64,000 nucleotides of DNA, from positions 62,001 through 126,000 of the forward strand of contig NZ_JAJVDH010000008.1 of NCBI RefSeq assembly GCF_022758145.1. Reading direction: 5' to 3'. The notes under the pieces were generated by a model. It was not told the DNA's origin. It saw nothing but the letters and a program-made list of their open reading frames with translations, and made no database searches. Positions 1 to 8,924 of this stretch are shown here, one piece after another. This DNA comes from Pontibacter vulgaris. GTDB lineage: Bacteria; Bacteroidota; Bacteroidia; Cytophagales; Hymenobacteraceae. The position numbers and the translations under genes are program-made. The number at the start of each line of letters is the position of its first letter. Positions within the stretch are counted from its first letter, which is position 1.

Positions 1-572
1 TCCAGTATGCCAAGCTTATCCACTTTATAGGTATTCATAGCCGACCATGGCATCCAGCGCACAATCTTTTTATGCTTTAGCATGTAGCGGTTTATAGCTA
101 CCTCCAGCTGGTAACGCTTCATGCGCTGCTTCATAACCTGCTCCAGGTCCGTTTTCTTGATCAGCCGCTCTCCTGAAAGCAAAATATCACTGCGGTACCA
201 GCGTACAAACCACGGCGAGTTAATACGCCTGAGTATAATCATGTCGATAGCCCGGTGATCATCCATAGCGGTTATGGCGGCTTCTATCTCTTCCTGCCGT
301 AAGTCCTGCAGGTCAGCATCCATTAACAATATCAGATCATTTTTAACAGCAGGCAGGCCATGGCGTATAGCGGCAGCTTTGCCTTGGTTTTCTGGCAGGC
401 GCACCAGTTCTACCTGCGGCCATACAGCCTCCAGGTACTCAGCAGTTCCATCAGAAGATCCGTCATCCACGCAAAGTATCTGCCCAATGTTTTTTACACG
501 GCATATTACCTCCAGCACCTGCGCAATTCGCTCCCTTTCGTTGTAAAAAGGTATAAGACATGTGGCTTTCAT
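1..572 (-). CDS. Family 2 glycosyltransferase, partial (C-terminus beyond window edge)
   Basis: The reading frame opens at the ATG complementary to 570-572 and runs off the left edge after 190 codons, so the C-terminus is missing. It shows the GT-A fold signature of family 2 glycosyltransferases: an N-terminal LIPFYNE strand, VDDGSSDG at residues 35-42 (nucleotide-sugar binding) and DADLQD at 85-90 (the metal-binding DxD-like site). The family transfers sugars from nucleotide donors to lipid, protein or glycan acceptors, usually at the cytoplasmic membrane face. The acceptor cannot be told. Relatives often have C-terminal membrane helices, which would lie outside this window. The gene is convergent with nothing and stands upstream of a separate fatty-acid operon terminator. 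Confidence 0.85.
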   Translation of the reverse strand, partial: MKATCLIPFYNERERIAQVLEVICRVKNIGQILCVDDGSSDGTAEYLEAVWPQVELVRLPENQGKAAAIRHGLPAVKNDLILLMDADLQDLRQEEIEAAITAMDDHRAIDMIILRRINSPWFVRWYRSDILLSGERLIKKTDLEQVMKQRMKRYQLEVAINRYMLKHKKIVRWMPWSAMNTYKVDKLGIL

Positions 573-716
573 TCTTCTTTCTATACTACTGTATTTGTGT
601 TCTTCAACATACGTGAACAAACGCCGGATTTCCCATTTTATGGTGCAAATAATTTACCGTTTACACGCAGTAAATATACTTATAGTTTAATGTTATCCGG
701 TAATTGAGTATAAAAA

Positions 717-745
717 AAGGCTACCTCCTTAGGAGATAACCTTTC
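717..745 (-). terminator. Intrinsic terminator of the fatty-acid oxidation operon
   Basis: On the minus strand a stem of about 12 bp (AAAGGTTATCTC pairing with GAGGTAGCCTTT, two G-T wobbles) closes a short loop and is followed by a run of seven T. It lies about 30 bp past the stop of the acyl-CoA dehydrogenase gene, as expected for the end of the marR-fadB-fadA-acd operon. Confidence 0.8.
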
Positions 746-773
746 TGTGTTTTAAATAAGAGTTATCAGGATA

Positions 774-2570
774 TTAATAAACGTATTCGTTTGCCTCGAT
801 CAGGGCAGCTGCTATTCTGCGGCGAGCCTCTTTTGTGTTGTAAAGGTCTTTCTTTGTAAAGCGTTTCAGGCCCATAAACAGCAGGCGCTGCTCATCTCCT
901 TCAGCCATCGAGGCAATGGCATCTTTACCAGCCAGGTAAGCAGTATCCACGGCATCGTTTACCACTACACGCACAATATCTATCTGGTTAGCAACAGCAG
1001 CTTCGCCTTCCAGGCCAACACGTTTTTCAACGCGTAGCAGTGTAGATTCTGCCACGTAAGTTTTGATTACCATATCCGCAATGTTCATCAGGATTTCCTG
1101 CTCTTTAGCCAGCGAGTTCATGTACTTTTGCACCGCTGTGCCGGCTACCATAAGTATGGCTTTTTTCAGGTTACGGATGGCTTTATGCTCTGCGGCAAAC
1201 AGGCCTTCTTCTTCAGAACCAAAATCAGGTATAGCCATCAGTTCGCCTTGTACTGCTTGTGCCGGCCCCATCAAGTCGAGCTCACCGCTCATGGCTTTCT
1301 TCAGGATCATATCCACGGTAAGCATGCGGTTTATCTCGTTGGTGCCTTCAAATATGCGGTTAATACGGGAGTCGCGGTAAGCACGGTCCATTGGGTAGTC
1401 GGCAGAGAAGCCGTAACCACCGTAGATCTGTACGCCTTCATCTACCACATAATCCAGTACTTCAGAGCCTTCTACTTTAAGTATAGCACACTCCACGGCA
1501 AATTCTTTTGCAGCACCCAGCAATGCTTCGTTCTCGTTTTTACCGGCAGCCATCAGCTCCTGTTCTTTGTGGTAAATATCCATACCTGCACGGTACAAAG
1601 CAGATTCTACGGCATAAATGCGAATGGCCTGCTCCGCCAGCTTATGCTTGATGGCGCCGAATTTTGCAATTGGCAGCTTAAACTGCATACGCTCGTTGGC
1701 ATACTTAACCGACAGGTCAGCTACTTTTTTGGCGGCACCCAATGTAGCGGCAGCCAGTTTAATACGGCCAATATTCAGGATGTTGAATGCAATTAAGTGC
1801 CCTTTGCCAATCTCGCCCAGCACGTTTTCTTTTGGTACCTGGCAATCTGTTAAGAACACCTGCCGAGTAGATGATCCTTTGATACCCATCTTGTGCTCTT
1901 CGTTACCGAGGCTAAGACCAGGATAATCTTTCTCAACTATAAAGCCGGTAAATTTATCGCCATCTACCTGCGCAAACACGATGAACACATCGGCAAAACC
2001 GGCGTTCGTGATCCACATTTTCTGCCCATTCAGGATGTAGTGCGTTCCTGCTTCGTTCAGTACTGCTTTGGTTTTAGCTGCCAGTGCATCTGAACCCGAA
2101 CCTGGCTCGGTTAAGCAATAAGATGACATCCATTCGCCGCTCACGAGCTTAGGAATATACTTTTGCTTTTGCTCTTCTGTACCAAAGTATAAAATTGGCA
2201 ATGTACCTATACCGGTGTGTGCTGCAAAAGCAACCGGAAACGAATGGCCCCCACCCACAGATTCGGTTACCAGCAAAGCCGTATTGAAATCCATGTTCAG
2301 GCCGCCATATTGCTCCGGAATAGATACTGCGAACAGACCCAGCTCTCCTGCCTTCTTCATCAGGCTTTCCATCAGGCCCTCTTCGTGGTTATCCAGGCGG
2401 TCCAATAGCGGGGTCACTTCATCGCGAACGAAATCAAGGCAGGTCTGCGCCATCATTCGCTGCTCTTCTGTAAACTCAGCAGGAATAAATACATCCTGCG
2501 GGTTAGTTTCCTTTATCAGGAACTCACCACCTTTAATTGTAGCCGTTTTTTTATCAGTTACATTTTCCAT
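774..2570 (-). CDS. Acyl-CoA dehydrogenase (FadE-like, long form)
   Basis: FAD-dependent enzyme of the first beta-oxidation step (acyl-CoA to trans-2-enoyl-CoA), cytosolic. The 598-residue protein has the acyl-CoA dehydrogenase core: N-terminal helical domain (about 35-145), the flavin-contact stretch YCLTEPGSGSDA at 151-162, the middle beta domain with WITNAG at 186-191, and the C-terminal helical domain with YGGYGF at 383-388 and the catalytic Glu408 in IFEGTNEI. About 180 extra residues follow the usual 380-400 residue core, as in long- and very-long-chain forms. It is the last gene of a minus-strand operon, 42 bp after the thiolase. Substrate chain length is inferred. No electron-transfer flavoprotein gene is in the window. 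Confidence 0.93.
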   Translation of the reverse strand: MENVTDKKTATIKGGEFLIKETNPQDVFIPAEFTEEQRMMAQTCLDFVRDEVTPLLDRLDNHEEGLMESLMKKAGELGLFAVSIPEQYGGLNMDFNTALLVTESVGGGHSFPVAFAAHTGIGTLPILYFGTEEQKQKYIPKLVSGEWMSSYCLTEPGSGSDALAAKTKAVLNEAGTHYILNGQKMWITNAGFADVFIVFAQVDGDKFTGFIVEKDYPGLSLGNEEHKMGIKGSSTRQVFLTDCQVPKENVLGEIGKGHLIAFNILNIGRIKLAAATLGAAKKVADLSVKYANERMQFKLPIAKFGAIKHKLAEQAIRIYAVESALYRAGMDIYHKEQELMAAGKNENEALLGAAKEFAVECAILKVEGSEVLDYVVDEGVQIYGGYGFSADYPMDRAYRDSRINRIFEGTNEINRMLTVDMILKKAMSGELDLMGPAQAVQGELMAIPDFGSEEEGLFAAEHKAIRNLKKAILMVAGTAVQKYMNSLAKEQEILMNIADMVIKTYVAESTLLRVEKRVGLEGEAAVANQIDIVRVVVNDAVDTAYLAGKDAIASMAEGDEQRLLFMGLKRFTKKDLYNTKEARRRIAAALIEANEYVY

Positions 2571-2612
2571 GGCAGATTATGTTTAGATGTTTTAGATGCA
2601 GTTTAGGTTAGT

Positions 2613-3791
2613 TTATTTCAGCAATTCATAGATACCGGCAACACCCTGGCCACCGCCAACGCAAGCGGTTACCATACCATACTTTTTACCAAGGCGGCGC
2701 AGCTCGTGAAACTGCTGTATACTTAGCTTAGCGCCGGAGCAGCCCAGCGGGTGACCTAGTGCAATAGCTCCACCATTGATATTCAGTTTTGCCGGATCAA
2801 AATCCAGGTGGCGCATTACAGCTATAGATTGTGCGGCGAAGGCTTCGTTCATCTCAATCAGGTCGATATCATTTAAAGTTAAGCCCGCCTGCTTCAGCGC
2901 TTTTGGCACGGCAGCAATTGGCCCCATGCCCATAATGCGCGGATCTACACCACCGGTACCATAGCTTACCATGCGGGCAATAGGCTCCAGGTTCAGTTCC
3001 TTTACCATACGCTCGCTCATTACTATAACAAAGGCAGCCCCATCAGATGTTTGCGAAGAATTACCAGCTGTTACCGAACCGCCAGCTGCGAAAACCGGCT
3101 TTAACCTGGCCAGCGCTTCTATTGATGTATCGGCACGAGGGCCCTCATCGGTATCAACTACATAGCTGCGGGTTTTCTTTTTGCCGTTCTCGTCCAGGTA
3201 TGTTTCCTCTACTGTAATCGGCACAATCTGCTCTTTAAAGTAACCGTTTTTGATGGCGTTGATAGCTTTCTGATGCGAGTGGTAAGCAAACTCATCCTGA
3301 TCCTCACGGGAAACATTATAGTCTGCAGCTACTGCCTCGGCAGTTAAGCCCATGCTCAGGTACCATTGCGGATTATTTTTGGCGATGTTATAGTTAGGCA
3401 CCGTTTTCCAGCCTGCTACCGGCACCATCGACATAGATTCTGTACCACCTGCAATGATGCAATCGGCCATACCTGCCGAAATACGGTTTGCGGCAATGGC
3501 TATAGTTTCAAGGCCTGAACCGCAATAGCGGTTTACAGTCATACCTGAAACCGACATTGGCAAGGATAACAACGAGATCATACGACCGATCTGCAAACCC
3601 TGCTCTGCTTCCGGCACAGCATTACCAACTATAAGATCATCAACGCGCTCAGGATCAAGGGCAGGCACAGAGGCTAGTAAGTGTTTGATAACATCTGCAG
3701 CCAGGTCATCGGGTCTGGTAAACCGAAAACCACCGCGGCCAGCTTTACCCACCGCGCTACGAAATCCGGCTACTATATATGCATTATTCAT
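2613..3791 (-). CDS. fadA: Acetyl-CoA C-acyltransferase (3-ketoacyl-CoA thiolase)
   Basis: Last step of beta-oxidation: thiolytic cleavage of 3-ketoacyl-CoA to acetyl-CoA and a shortened acyl-CoA. The 392-residue length is normal for thiolases. All catalytic elements are present: nucleophile Cys90 in NRYCGSG, His347 in GGAIALGHPLG and the second cysteine Cys377 in TACVGGGQG. It lies between the fadB-type gene (34 bp upstream) and the acyl-CoA dehydrogenase (42 bp downstream), so it is very probably co-transcribed and acts with them. A biosynthetic acetoacetyl-CoA thiolase is an alternative reading of the fold, but the neighbours argue for degradation. Confidence 0.93.
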   Translation of the reverse strand: MNNAYIVAGFRSAVGKAGRGGFRFTRPDDLAADVIKHLLASVPALDPERVDDLIVGNAVPEAEQGLQIGRMISLLSLPMSVSGMTVNRYCGSGLETIAIAANRISAGMADCIIAGGTESMSMVPVAGWKTVPNYNIAKNNPQWYLSMGLTAEAVAADYNVSREDQDEFAYHSHQKAINAIKNGYFKEQIVPITVEETYLDENGKKKTRSYVVDTDEGPRADTSIEALARLKPVFAAGGSVTAGNSSQTSDGAAFVIVMSERMVKELNLEPIARMVSYGTGGVDPRIMGMGPIAAVPKALKQAGLTLNDIDLIEMNEAFAAQSIAVMRHLDFDPAKLNINGGAIALGHPLGCSGAKLSIQQFHELRRLGKKYGMVTACVGGGQGVAGIYELLK

Positions 3792-3825
3792 TTTGATGCT
3801 CTTTTTATAGTTTATACTATAGTTC

Positions 3826-6228
3826 TTAATTTCTCAGCGGCTTGCCTGTGGTCAGGATGCTTTGAATACGCTCCAGTGTTTTGCGCTCGCCGGTTAACGA
3901 CAGGAATGCTTCGCGCTCCAGGTCCAGCAGGTATTGCTCGCTAACCTCTGTAGGTGCTGATAAATCGCCGCCGCACATTACGTAAGCCAGCTTCTGCGAA
4001 ATTTTCAGGTCGTGCTCAGACATGTAGCGGCCCGTCATCATGGCGTTAGCACCTGTCAGGAACATACCCAGTGCTCCACGCCCCTGTACCCGGATATTTG
4101 TTTTCTGAACCGGCTTTGTATATCCGGCTTCTGCCAGAAGTATAGCCTGCGCTTTTGCATCGGCAATCAGGCGGTTGTTGTTAATTGTAATTCCATCGCT
4201 CTTTCGCAGGTAACCTAAGTCAATCGCTTCAGCTCCGGAGGTAGATACTTTGGCCATACCTATAGTCAGGAACACATTTTTAAGTGAGTTATACTCGATG
4301 TCGCCTTCTTCATAGTTTAAAGCAGCACGCATGGTAAGTTCTTTTGTACCACCACCGGCAGGTATAAGGCCAACACCAAACTCAACTAAACCCATGTAAG
4401 TTTCGGCAGCAGCCTGTACGTGGTCGCAGTGCATGCTTATTTCGCAACCGCCACCAAGTGCCAGACCATGCGGAGCTGCCACAACCGGAATAGCCGAATA
4501 ACGCATACGCATCATTGTATCCTGGAACTGCTTGATCATGAAGTTGATCTCATCGTACTCCTGCTCCAGGGCACTCATATAGATCAGGCCGAGATTGGCA
4601 CCAGCCGAGAAATTGGCAGCATCGTTACCGATAACCAGGCCTCTGAAATCTTTCTCTGCCAGGTCTACTGCTTTGTTCAGGCCCTGGATAACATCACCAC
4701 CCAAGGTGTTCATCTTAGTATGGAATTCTATGTTAAGAATGCCATCGCCCAGATCATGTATAGTTGCTCCGTTGTTTTTCCAGACAACATTGCTGCTGCG
4801 CAGGTTATCAAGTATAATAAAGCCTTCGGTGCCCGGTATAGCTTTATAGTTTTGTGTAGCGATGTCATAGTAGCGGCGCTTACCGTTCTCTACTATGTAG
4901 AAAGACTCTTTACCAGCTTCCAGCATTTTCATCACCCACTCAGCAGGAACATAACCAGCTTCTGTCATGCGTTGTGCTGTTTCGCGCACGCCCAGGGTAT
5001 CCCATGTTTCGAAAGGACCAAGCTCCCAGCCAAAGCCGGCACGCATAGCATCATCTATACGATATAGTTCATCAGATATTTCAGGAATACGGTTGCTCAC
5101 ATATTGGAACAGGCCAAAAAGGGATTCGTTTAGGAATTGTGCAGCTTTATCGTTTTGTTTGGAGAAAGCCTGAATGCGTTTGCGAAGATCTTCTATTGGC
5201 TTAAGCGCCTCTATACTCTGGAACTTTACGCGCTGCTTCGGGCCATATTCCATCGTATTCAGGTCCAGCGTCTGGATCTCGGTTTTGCCGCTGGCATCTT
5301 TCGTTTTTTTATAAAAACCTTGTCCGCTCTTATCGCCCAGCCACTTGTTCTCCAGCATTTTTTCGATGTAAGCAGGCAACTTAAACAACTCACGTGCTTC
5401 ATCTTTTTCGCCGGTCTGGTATAAGCCGTTAGCCACATTAGCCAAGGTATCCAAGCCTACCACATCCAATGTGCGGAAAGTTGCTGACTTAGGGCGACCA
5501 ATGATTGGACCAGATATTTTATCAACTTCATCTACGTTCAGGCCCAGCTTGTTCATTACCTGCAAGCCCTGCATGATGGCGTAAATACCCACGCGGTTTG
5601 CGATAAAGGCAGGTGTATCTTTTGCCAGAACAGTTGTTTTACCCAAGTATAGATCGCCGTAATGCAGCAGGAAATCAACTATGGCCGGATCGGTTTCAGG
5701 CGTAGGTATGATTTCGAGGAGCTTTAAGTAACGTGGCGGGTTAAAGAAGTGCGTACCGCAAAAGTGTTTTCTGAAATCTTCGCTACGGCCATCCAGCATC
5801 AGGTGAATCGGAATACCCGAAGTGTTTGAAGATATTATAGTGCCTGGTTTGCGGAACTGCTCCACCTGGTCATACACCAGTTTCTTTATTTTCAGGTTTT
5901 CCACCACTACTTCTATTGTCCAGTCGGCAGTGGCAATGTCCTTCATGTTATCTTCGAAGTTACCTGTCTGAATGAGGCGGGCGTCGGCTTTACGATACAA
6001 TGGCGAAGGGTTAGCAGCAATGGCCGCCTGCAGCGAGCTGTTTACAATGCGGTTTCGCACAGCTTTGTTTTCCAGCGTCAGGCCTTTTTTCTCTTCCTCG
6101 GGCGTCAGCTCTTTAGGCACAATATCCAGCAACAGCACCTGCACGCCAATGTTGGCAAAGTGGCAGGCAATGCGCGAGCCCATTACGCCTGAGCCTAGCA
6201 CGGCTACTTTCTTGATAATTCTGTTCAT
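3826..6228 (-). CDS. 3-hydroxyacyl-CoA dehydrogenase / enoyl-CoA hydratase fusion (FadB/FadN type)
   Basis: Bifunctional beta-oxidation enzyme of 800 residues. The NAD-binding Rossmann motif GSGVMG lies at residues 12-17, followed by the 3-hydroxyacyl-CoA dehydrogenase domains (HFFNPPRY and GFYKKT motifs). The crotonase (enoyl-CoA hydratase) domain is C-terminal, with GLALGGGCEISMHCD and the oxyanion-loop stretch around GLIPAGGGTKEL. This order is the reverse of Escherichia coli FadB and matches the Bacillus FadN arrangement. It lies 34 bp upstream of the thiolase and 24 bp after the MarR regulator gene. Assignment to long-chain fatty acids comes from the operon; a role on other acyl-CoAs cannot be excluded. 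Confidence 0.92.
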   Translation of the reverse strand: MNRIIKKVAVLGSGVMGSRIACHFANIGVQVLLLDIVPKELTPEEEKKGLTLENKAVRNRIVNSSLQAAIAANPSPLYRKADARLIQTGNFEDNMKDIATADWTIEVVVENLKIKKLVYDQVEQFRKPGTIISSNTSGIPIHLMLDGRSEDFRKHFCGTHFFNPPRYLKLLEIIPTPETDPAIVDFLLHYGDLYLGKTTVLAKDTPAFIANRVGIYAIMQGLQVMNKLGLNVDEVDKISGPIIGRPKSATFRTLDVVGLDTLANVANGLYQTGEKDEARELFKLPAYIEKMLENKWLGDKSGQGFYKKTKDASGKTEIQTLDLNTMEYGPKQRVKFQSIEALKPIEDLRKRIQAFSKQNDKAAQFLNESLFGLFQYVSNRIPEISDELYRIDDAMRAGFGWELGPFETWDTLGVRETAQRMTEAGYVPAEWVMKMLEAGKESFYIVENGKRRYYDIATQNYKAIPGTEGFIILDNLRSSNVVWKNNGATIHDLGDGILNIEFHTKMNTLGGDVIQGLNKAVDLAEKDFRGLVIGNDAANFSAGANLGLIYMSALEQEYDEINFMIKQFQDTMMRMRYSAIPVVAAPHGLALGGGCEISMHCDHVQAAAETYMGLVEFGVGLIPAGGGTKELTMRAALNYEEGDIEYNSLKNVFLTIGMAKVSTSGAEAIDLGYLRKSDGITINNNRLIADAKAQAILLAEAGYTKPVQKTNIRVQGRGALGMFLTGANAMMTGRYMSEHDLKISQKLAYVMCGGDLSAPTEVSEQYLLDLEREAFLSLTGERKTLERIQSILTTGKPLRN

Positions 6229-6252
6229 AGCAGAAGTATAGTTGTCTATGTT

Positions 6253-6687
6253 TTAGAAAATTTCTTTGTTCTCGATCATGCTGATAATGCGGCTGGTTAC
6301 TTTAAAAAAGCTTTCCAGTTCCTGCTCCGGTATAACCTCACGCATCTTGTTATTAAAGTGCTTTACTGTAAGGCGAGATACTTCTTTCTTCTGAAGCCCT
6401 TTCTCCGTCAAAAAAATACGCACCAGGCGCTTATCACGAGGGTCTGACACTTTATAGATCAGCTCCTTTTCCTCCATGTTTTTAAGTATACGGGTAAGGC
6501 TCCGGGCTTCCAGACCAAGCAGCGGGGCAATTTTTGTTGCCGGCGTGCCTGCTTCCTGGTCTATGTTAAGCAACACAAACCCGATAGAGGTAGTGATATC
6601 ATTTTTGACAGCCTCGGCATTATACATACGCGATATAGCGTGCCAACATACTTTTACATTATAATCTAGGGTTTCTTCAGCCTTCAT
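6253..6687 (-). CDS. MarR-family transcriptional regulator
   Basis: This 144-residue protein has the MarR winged-helix layout: N-terminal dimerisation helix, recognition-helix region around LLGLEARSLTRILKNMEEKELI, the wing DPRDKRLVRIFLTEKG (about 82-97) and C-terminal dimer helices. It is the first gene of the operon with fadB, fadA and acyl-CoA dehydrogenase, so it probably represses it, released by an acyl-CoA or fatty acid (inference). A perfect 12-bp palindrome overlaps the predicted transcription start just upstream, which would give autoregulation. The ATG at 6685-6687 is the only start that fits this promoter geometry. Confidence 0.88.
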   Translation of the reverse strand: MKAEETLDYNVKVCWHAISRMYNAEAVKNDITTSIGFVLLNIDQEAGTPATKIAPLLGLEARSLTRILKNMEEKELIYKVSDPRDKRLVRIFLTEKGLQKKEVSRLTVKHFNNKMREVIPEQELESFFKVTSRIISMIENKEIF

Positions 6688-6695
6688 GAGTTAAC

Positions 6696-6713
6696 TGGTA
6701 TATACCAAATATA
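6696..6713 (-). promoter_or_regulatory. marR operon promoter -7 box with overlapping palindromic operator candidate
   Basis: On the minus strand TATATTTG (6706-6713) matches the Bacteroidota -7 consensus TAnnTTTG exactly. Directly downstream, and sharing its last two bases, is the perfect palindrome TGGTATATACCA (6696-6707), 8 bp before the marR ATG. A second inverted repeat, TATGC-TT-GCATA, lies at about 6725-6736. A repressor bound at the palindrome would cover the transcription start. No clear -33 TTTG is seen at the usual spacing. Confidence 0.55.
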
Positions 6714-6865
6714 AACAAATATGTTATGCTTGCATACCTTTTTTATAAAATATTTCTTCCCTCTTCAGATGTGAAGCTGATAAATTTTATTAAAATGGTT
6801 ACAGGTATAGTTATACTATAAACGCAGCGATGGGATTTACTATAATTCCATAAAATAGCTTAAGA

Positions 6866-6900
6866 CAAAAAAAGAGCCCTTCCTGGGCGGGAAGGGCTCT
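6866..6900 (-). terminator. Intrinsic terminator of the acyl-CoA ligase gene
   Basis: On the minus strand, AGAGCCCTTCC pairs with GGAAGGGCTCT around a short GC loop, followed by a T-rich tail. It sits about 25 bp beyond the ligase stop codon. It separates this gene from the marR operon, whose promoter lies further left. Confidence 0.85.
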
Positions 6901-6925
6901 AAATACTGTAGTGACTGTAATTATA

Positions 6926-8689
6926 TTAATTATACATGCTGTCGATTACGCTTTTGTAGTTTTCAGTAATAGCCTTTCGCTTTACTTTTAGCGTTGGCGT
7001 CAGTTCACCACTTTCTACTGTCCACATGTTCGGGATAAGCCTGAACTTTTTAATGGTTTCGTATTGCGCCAGTCCCTGGTTTGTTTTTTCTATTTCACGC
7101 TTATACTTTTCAAGTACTTCAGGATGTTTGATCATTTCAGCGTCAGACGTATAAGGTATGCCTTTGTGCTGGCACCAATCCTGCAAGCCCAGGAAAGCCG
7201 GCACTATAAGCGCAGCAGCATACTTTTGCCCAGAGCCGATAATCATGGCCTGCTCAATTACCACCGATTCTTTCAGCTTATTTTCGATTGGCTGAGGCGC
7301 TACATATTTACCACCTGATGTTTTAAACATCTCTTTTTTGCGGTCAGTGATTTTAAGGTACTTGCCTTTCTCCAGCGTACCAATATCACCGGTATGGAAC
7401 CAGCCGTCTTTATCTATTACCTCTGCTGTAAGTTCAGGTTTGTTATAATAGCCTTTCATCACATGTGGCCCGCGGGTCAGAATCTCGCCATCTTCTTCAG
7501 AAATTTTTACCTCCACGCCATCAATCGGCATACCTACCGTGCCAATCATGTTGTTCTCCGGCTCAAAGCGGTTAACAGTAATTACCGGCGATGTCTCGGT
7601 TAAGCCATAACCTTCCATTACCCGGATGTTAGCCGACCAGAACACGCGTGCCAGGCGCGGCTGCAACGCTGCACCACCCGAAACAATAGCAATTACATTA
7701 CCACCCAGCGCCTCGCGCCATTTGCTAAATATCAGTTTATTGGCAAGAGCCAGTTGCTGGTTATACCACCAACCCTGGTCTGCCTGGGTATCATACTTCA
7801 GGCCGAGCTCAAGCGCCCAGAAAAACAGCTTGCGTTTTACACCGGTCAGCTCCATACCTTTGGCTATGATCTTATCATATACTTTCTCCAGCAGGCGTGG
7901 CACTGTCGTAAACACATGCGGCTGCACCTCTTTCAGGTTATCAGCTACCCTTTCTATACTTTCAGCATAGTAAATAGAAACACCTATGCGCATGTATAAA
8001 TACAACAGCATACGTTCGAAAATGTGGCAGAGCGGCAAAAAGCTTAACGCGCGGTGCGTATTATTAACAGGTACATAAGGCAAAGTGCCGAGCACGTTGC
8101 TTACCAGGTTTCCATGGGTCAGCATTACGCCTTTTGGGTTACCGGTAGTGCCTGAAGTATAAATTATGGTCAGAATATCGTCTGGGGTAACGGCTGCTTT
8201 TAAGGGCTCCAGCTGCTGTACATCGCCATCCTCGCCCAGCGCAATTACTTCGTTCCAGTTTTTGGCTCCCTGTATTTCTTCGAAAGTATAAATTTCTTTT
8301 ACACTCTCCATGCCCTGTGTAGCCGACACAACTTTATTATAAAGCTCGCTGTCAGATACAAAAACATACTTTACTTCGGCATCGCTAAAGATATAGCGGT
8401 AATCCTCCACGGTAATAGTAGGGTACATGGGCACGCTCACAGCACCTATCTGCTGTATACCAAAGTCCACTAACACCCACTCCGGGCGGTTAAAAGAGAT
8501 AATAGCAATTTTATCGTTCTTGCCCACGCCCAGCTTAAGCAAGCCAAGGCTGATTTTATTGGCAATATCCTGCACATCCTGGGTGCTATACTTCACCCAC
8601 TCTCCATTTACTTTGGCTGCAAGGCAATCCGGTTTCGGAAAATTCTGAAGCTGGAACGGCAGTAGGTCGAGCGTACGGGTTACATTCAT
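6926..8689 (-). CDS. Long-chain fatty acid-CoA ligase (AMP-forming)
   Basis: Activates free fatty acids to acyl-CoA at the expense of ATP (AMP plus pyrophosphate), feeding the oxidation operon next door. The 587-residue protein carries the ANL-superfamily motifs: the phosphate-binding loop IIYTSGTTGNPKG (about 175-187), the adenine motif GYGLTETSP, the DGWFHTGDIG motif and the hinge/acyl-linker region ITDRKKEMFKTSGGKYV. This is the FAA1/FadD subgroup with an extended central region. It has its own terminator and is divergent from the ureohydrolase-like gene at 8925, so it is a separate transcription unit from the marR operon. Chain-length preference is inferred. Confidence 0.92.
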   Translation of the reverse strand: MNVTRTLDLLPFQLQNFPKPDCLAAKVNGEWVKYSTQDVQDIANKISLGLLKLGVGKNDKIAIISFNRPEWVLVDFGIQQIGAVSVPMYPTITVEDYRYIFSDAEVKYVFVSDSELYNKVVSATQGMESVKEIYTFEEIQGAKNWNEVIALGEDGDVQQLEPLKAAVTPDDILTIIYTSGTTGNPKGVMLTHGNLVSNVLGTLPYVPVNNTHRALSFLPLCHIFERMLLYLYMRIGVSIYYAESIERVADNLKEVQPHVFTTVPRLLEKVYDKIIAKGMELTGVKRKLFFWALELGLKYDTQADQGWWYNQQLALANKLIFSKWREALGGNVIAIVSGGAALQPRLARVFWSANIRVMEGYGLTETSPVITVNRFEPENNMIGTVGMPIDGVEVKISEEDGEILTRGPHVMKGYYNKPELTAEVIDKDGWFHTGDIGTLEKGKYLKITDRKKEMFKTSGGKYVAPQPIENKLKESVVIEQAMIIGSGQKYAAALIVPAFLGLQDWCQHKGIPYTSDAEMIKHPEVLEKYKREIEKTNQGLAQYETIKKFRLIPNMWTVESGELTPTLKVKRKAITENYKSVIDSMYN

Positions 8690-8896
8690 AAAATTTCTAT
8701 TAGAGAGTTTTTACAGGTCTGTATTAAGATCCCAGGCGGTATCAGATACCGCTATTTAAACGCATTTTAATTATTTTTTTTTAAATCTGCCACCTAAGTT
8801 CCTATTAATATTTGCCAAAAGTTATATTTTAGAAAGTAATAAAGCTATATCGCTTTCATTCTGCAGTAGTTATCAGTAAAACTTCTGTATTTTTAC

Positions 8897-8904
8897 TATT
8901 TTTG
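8897..8904 (+). promoter_or_regulatory. -7 promoter box upstream of the ureohydrolase-like gene
   Basis: TATTTTTG matches TAnnTTTG exactly and ends 20 bp before the ATG at 8925, a normal distance for a short 5' leader. No convincing -33 element was seen. Confidence 0.45.
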
Positions 8905-8924
8905 ATTCCCCAGAACGAGCCAAT

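Noticed and set aside
274..707. Two overlapping plus-strand open frames of 90 and 115 codons
   Set aside because: They are antisense shadows of the minus-strand glycosyltransferase and run past its start; composition and lack of any family resemblance argue against coding.
4420..5067. 215-codon plus-strand frame opposite the fadB-type gene
   Set aside because: Antisense to a conserved bifunctional enzyme; no independent support.
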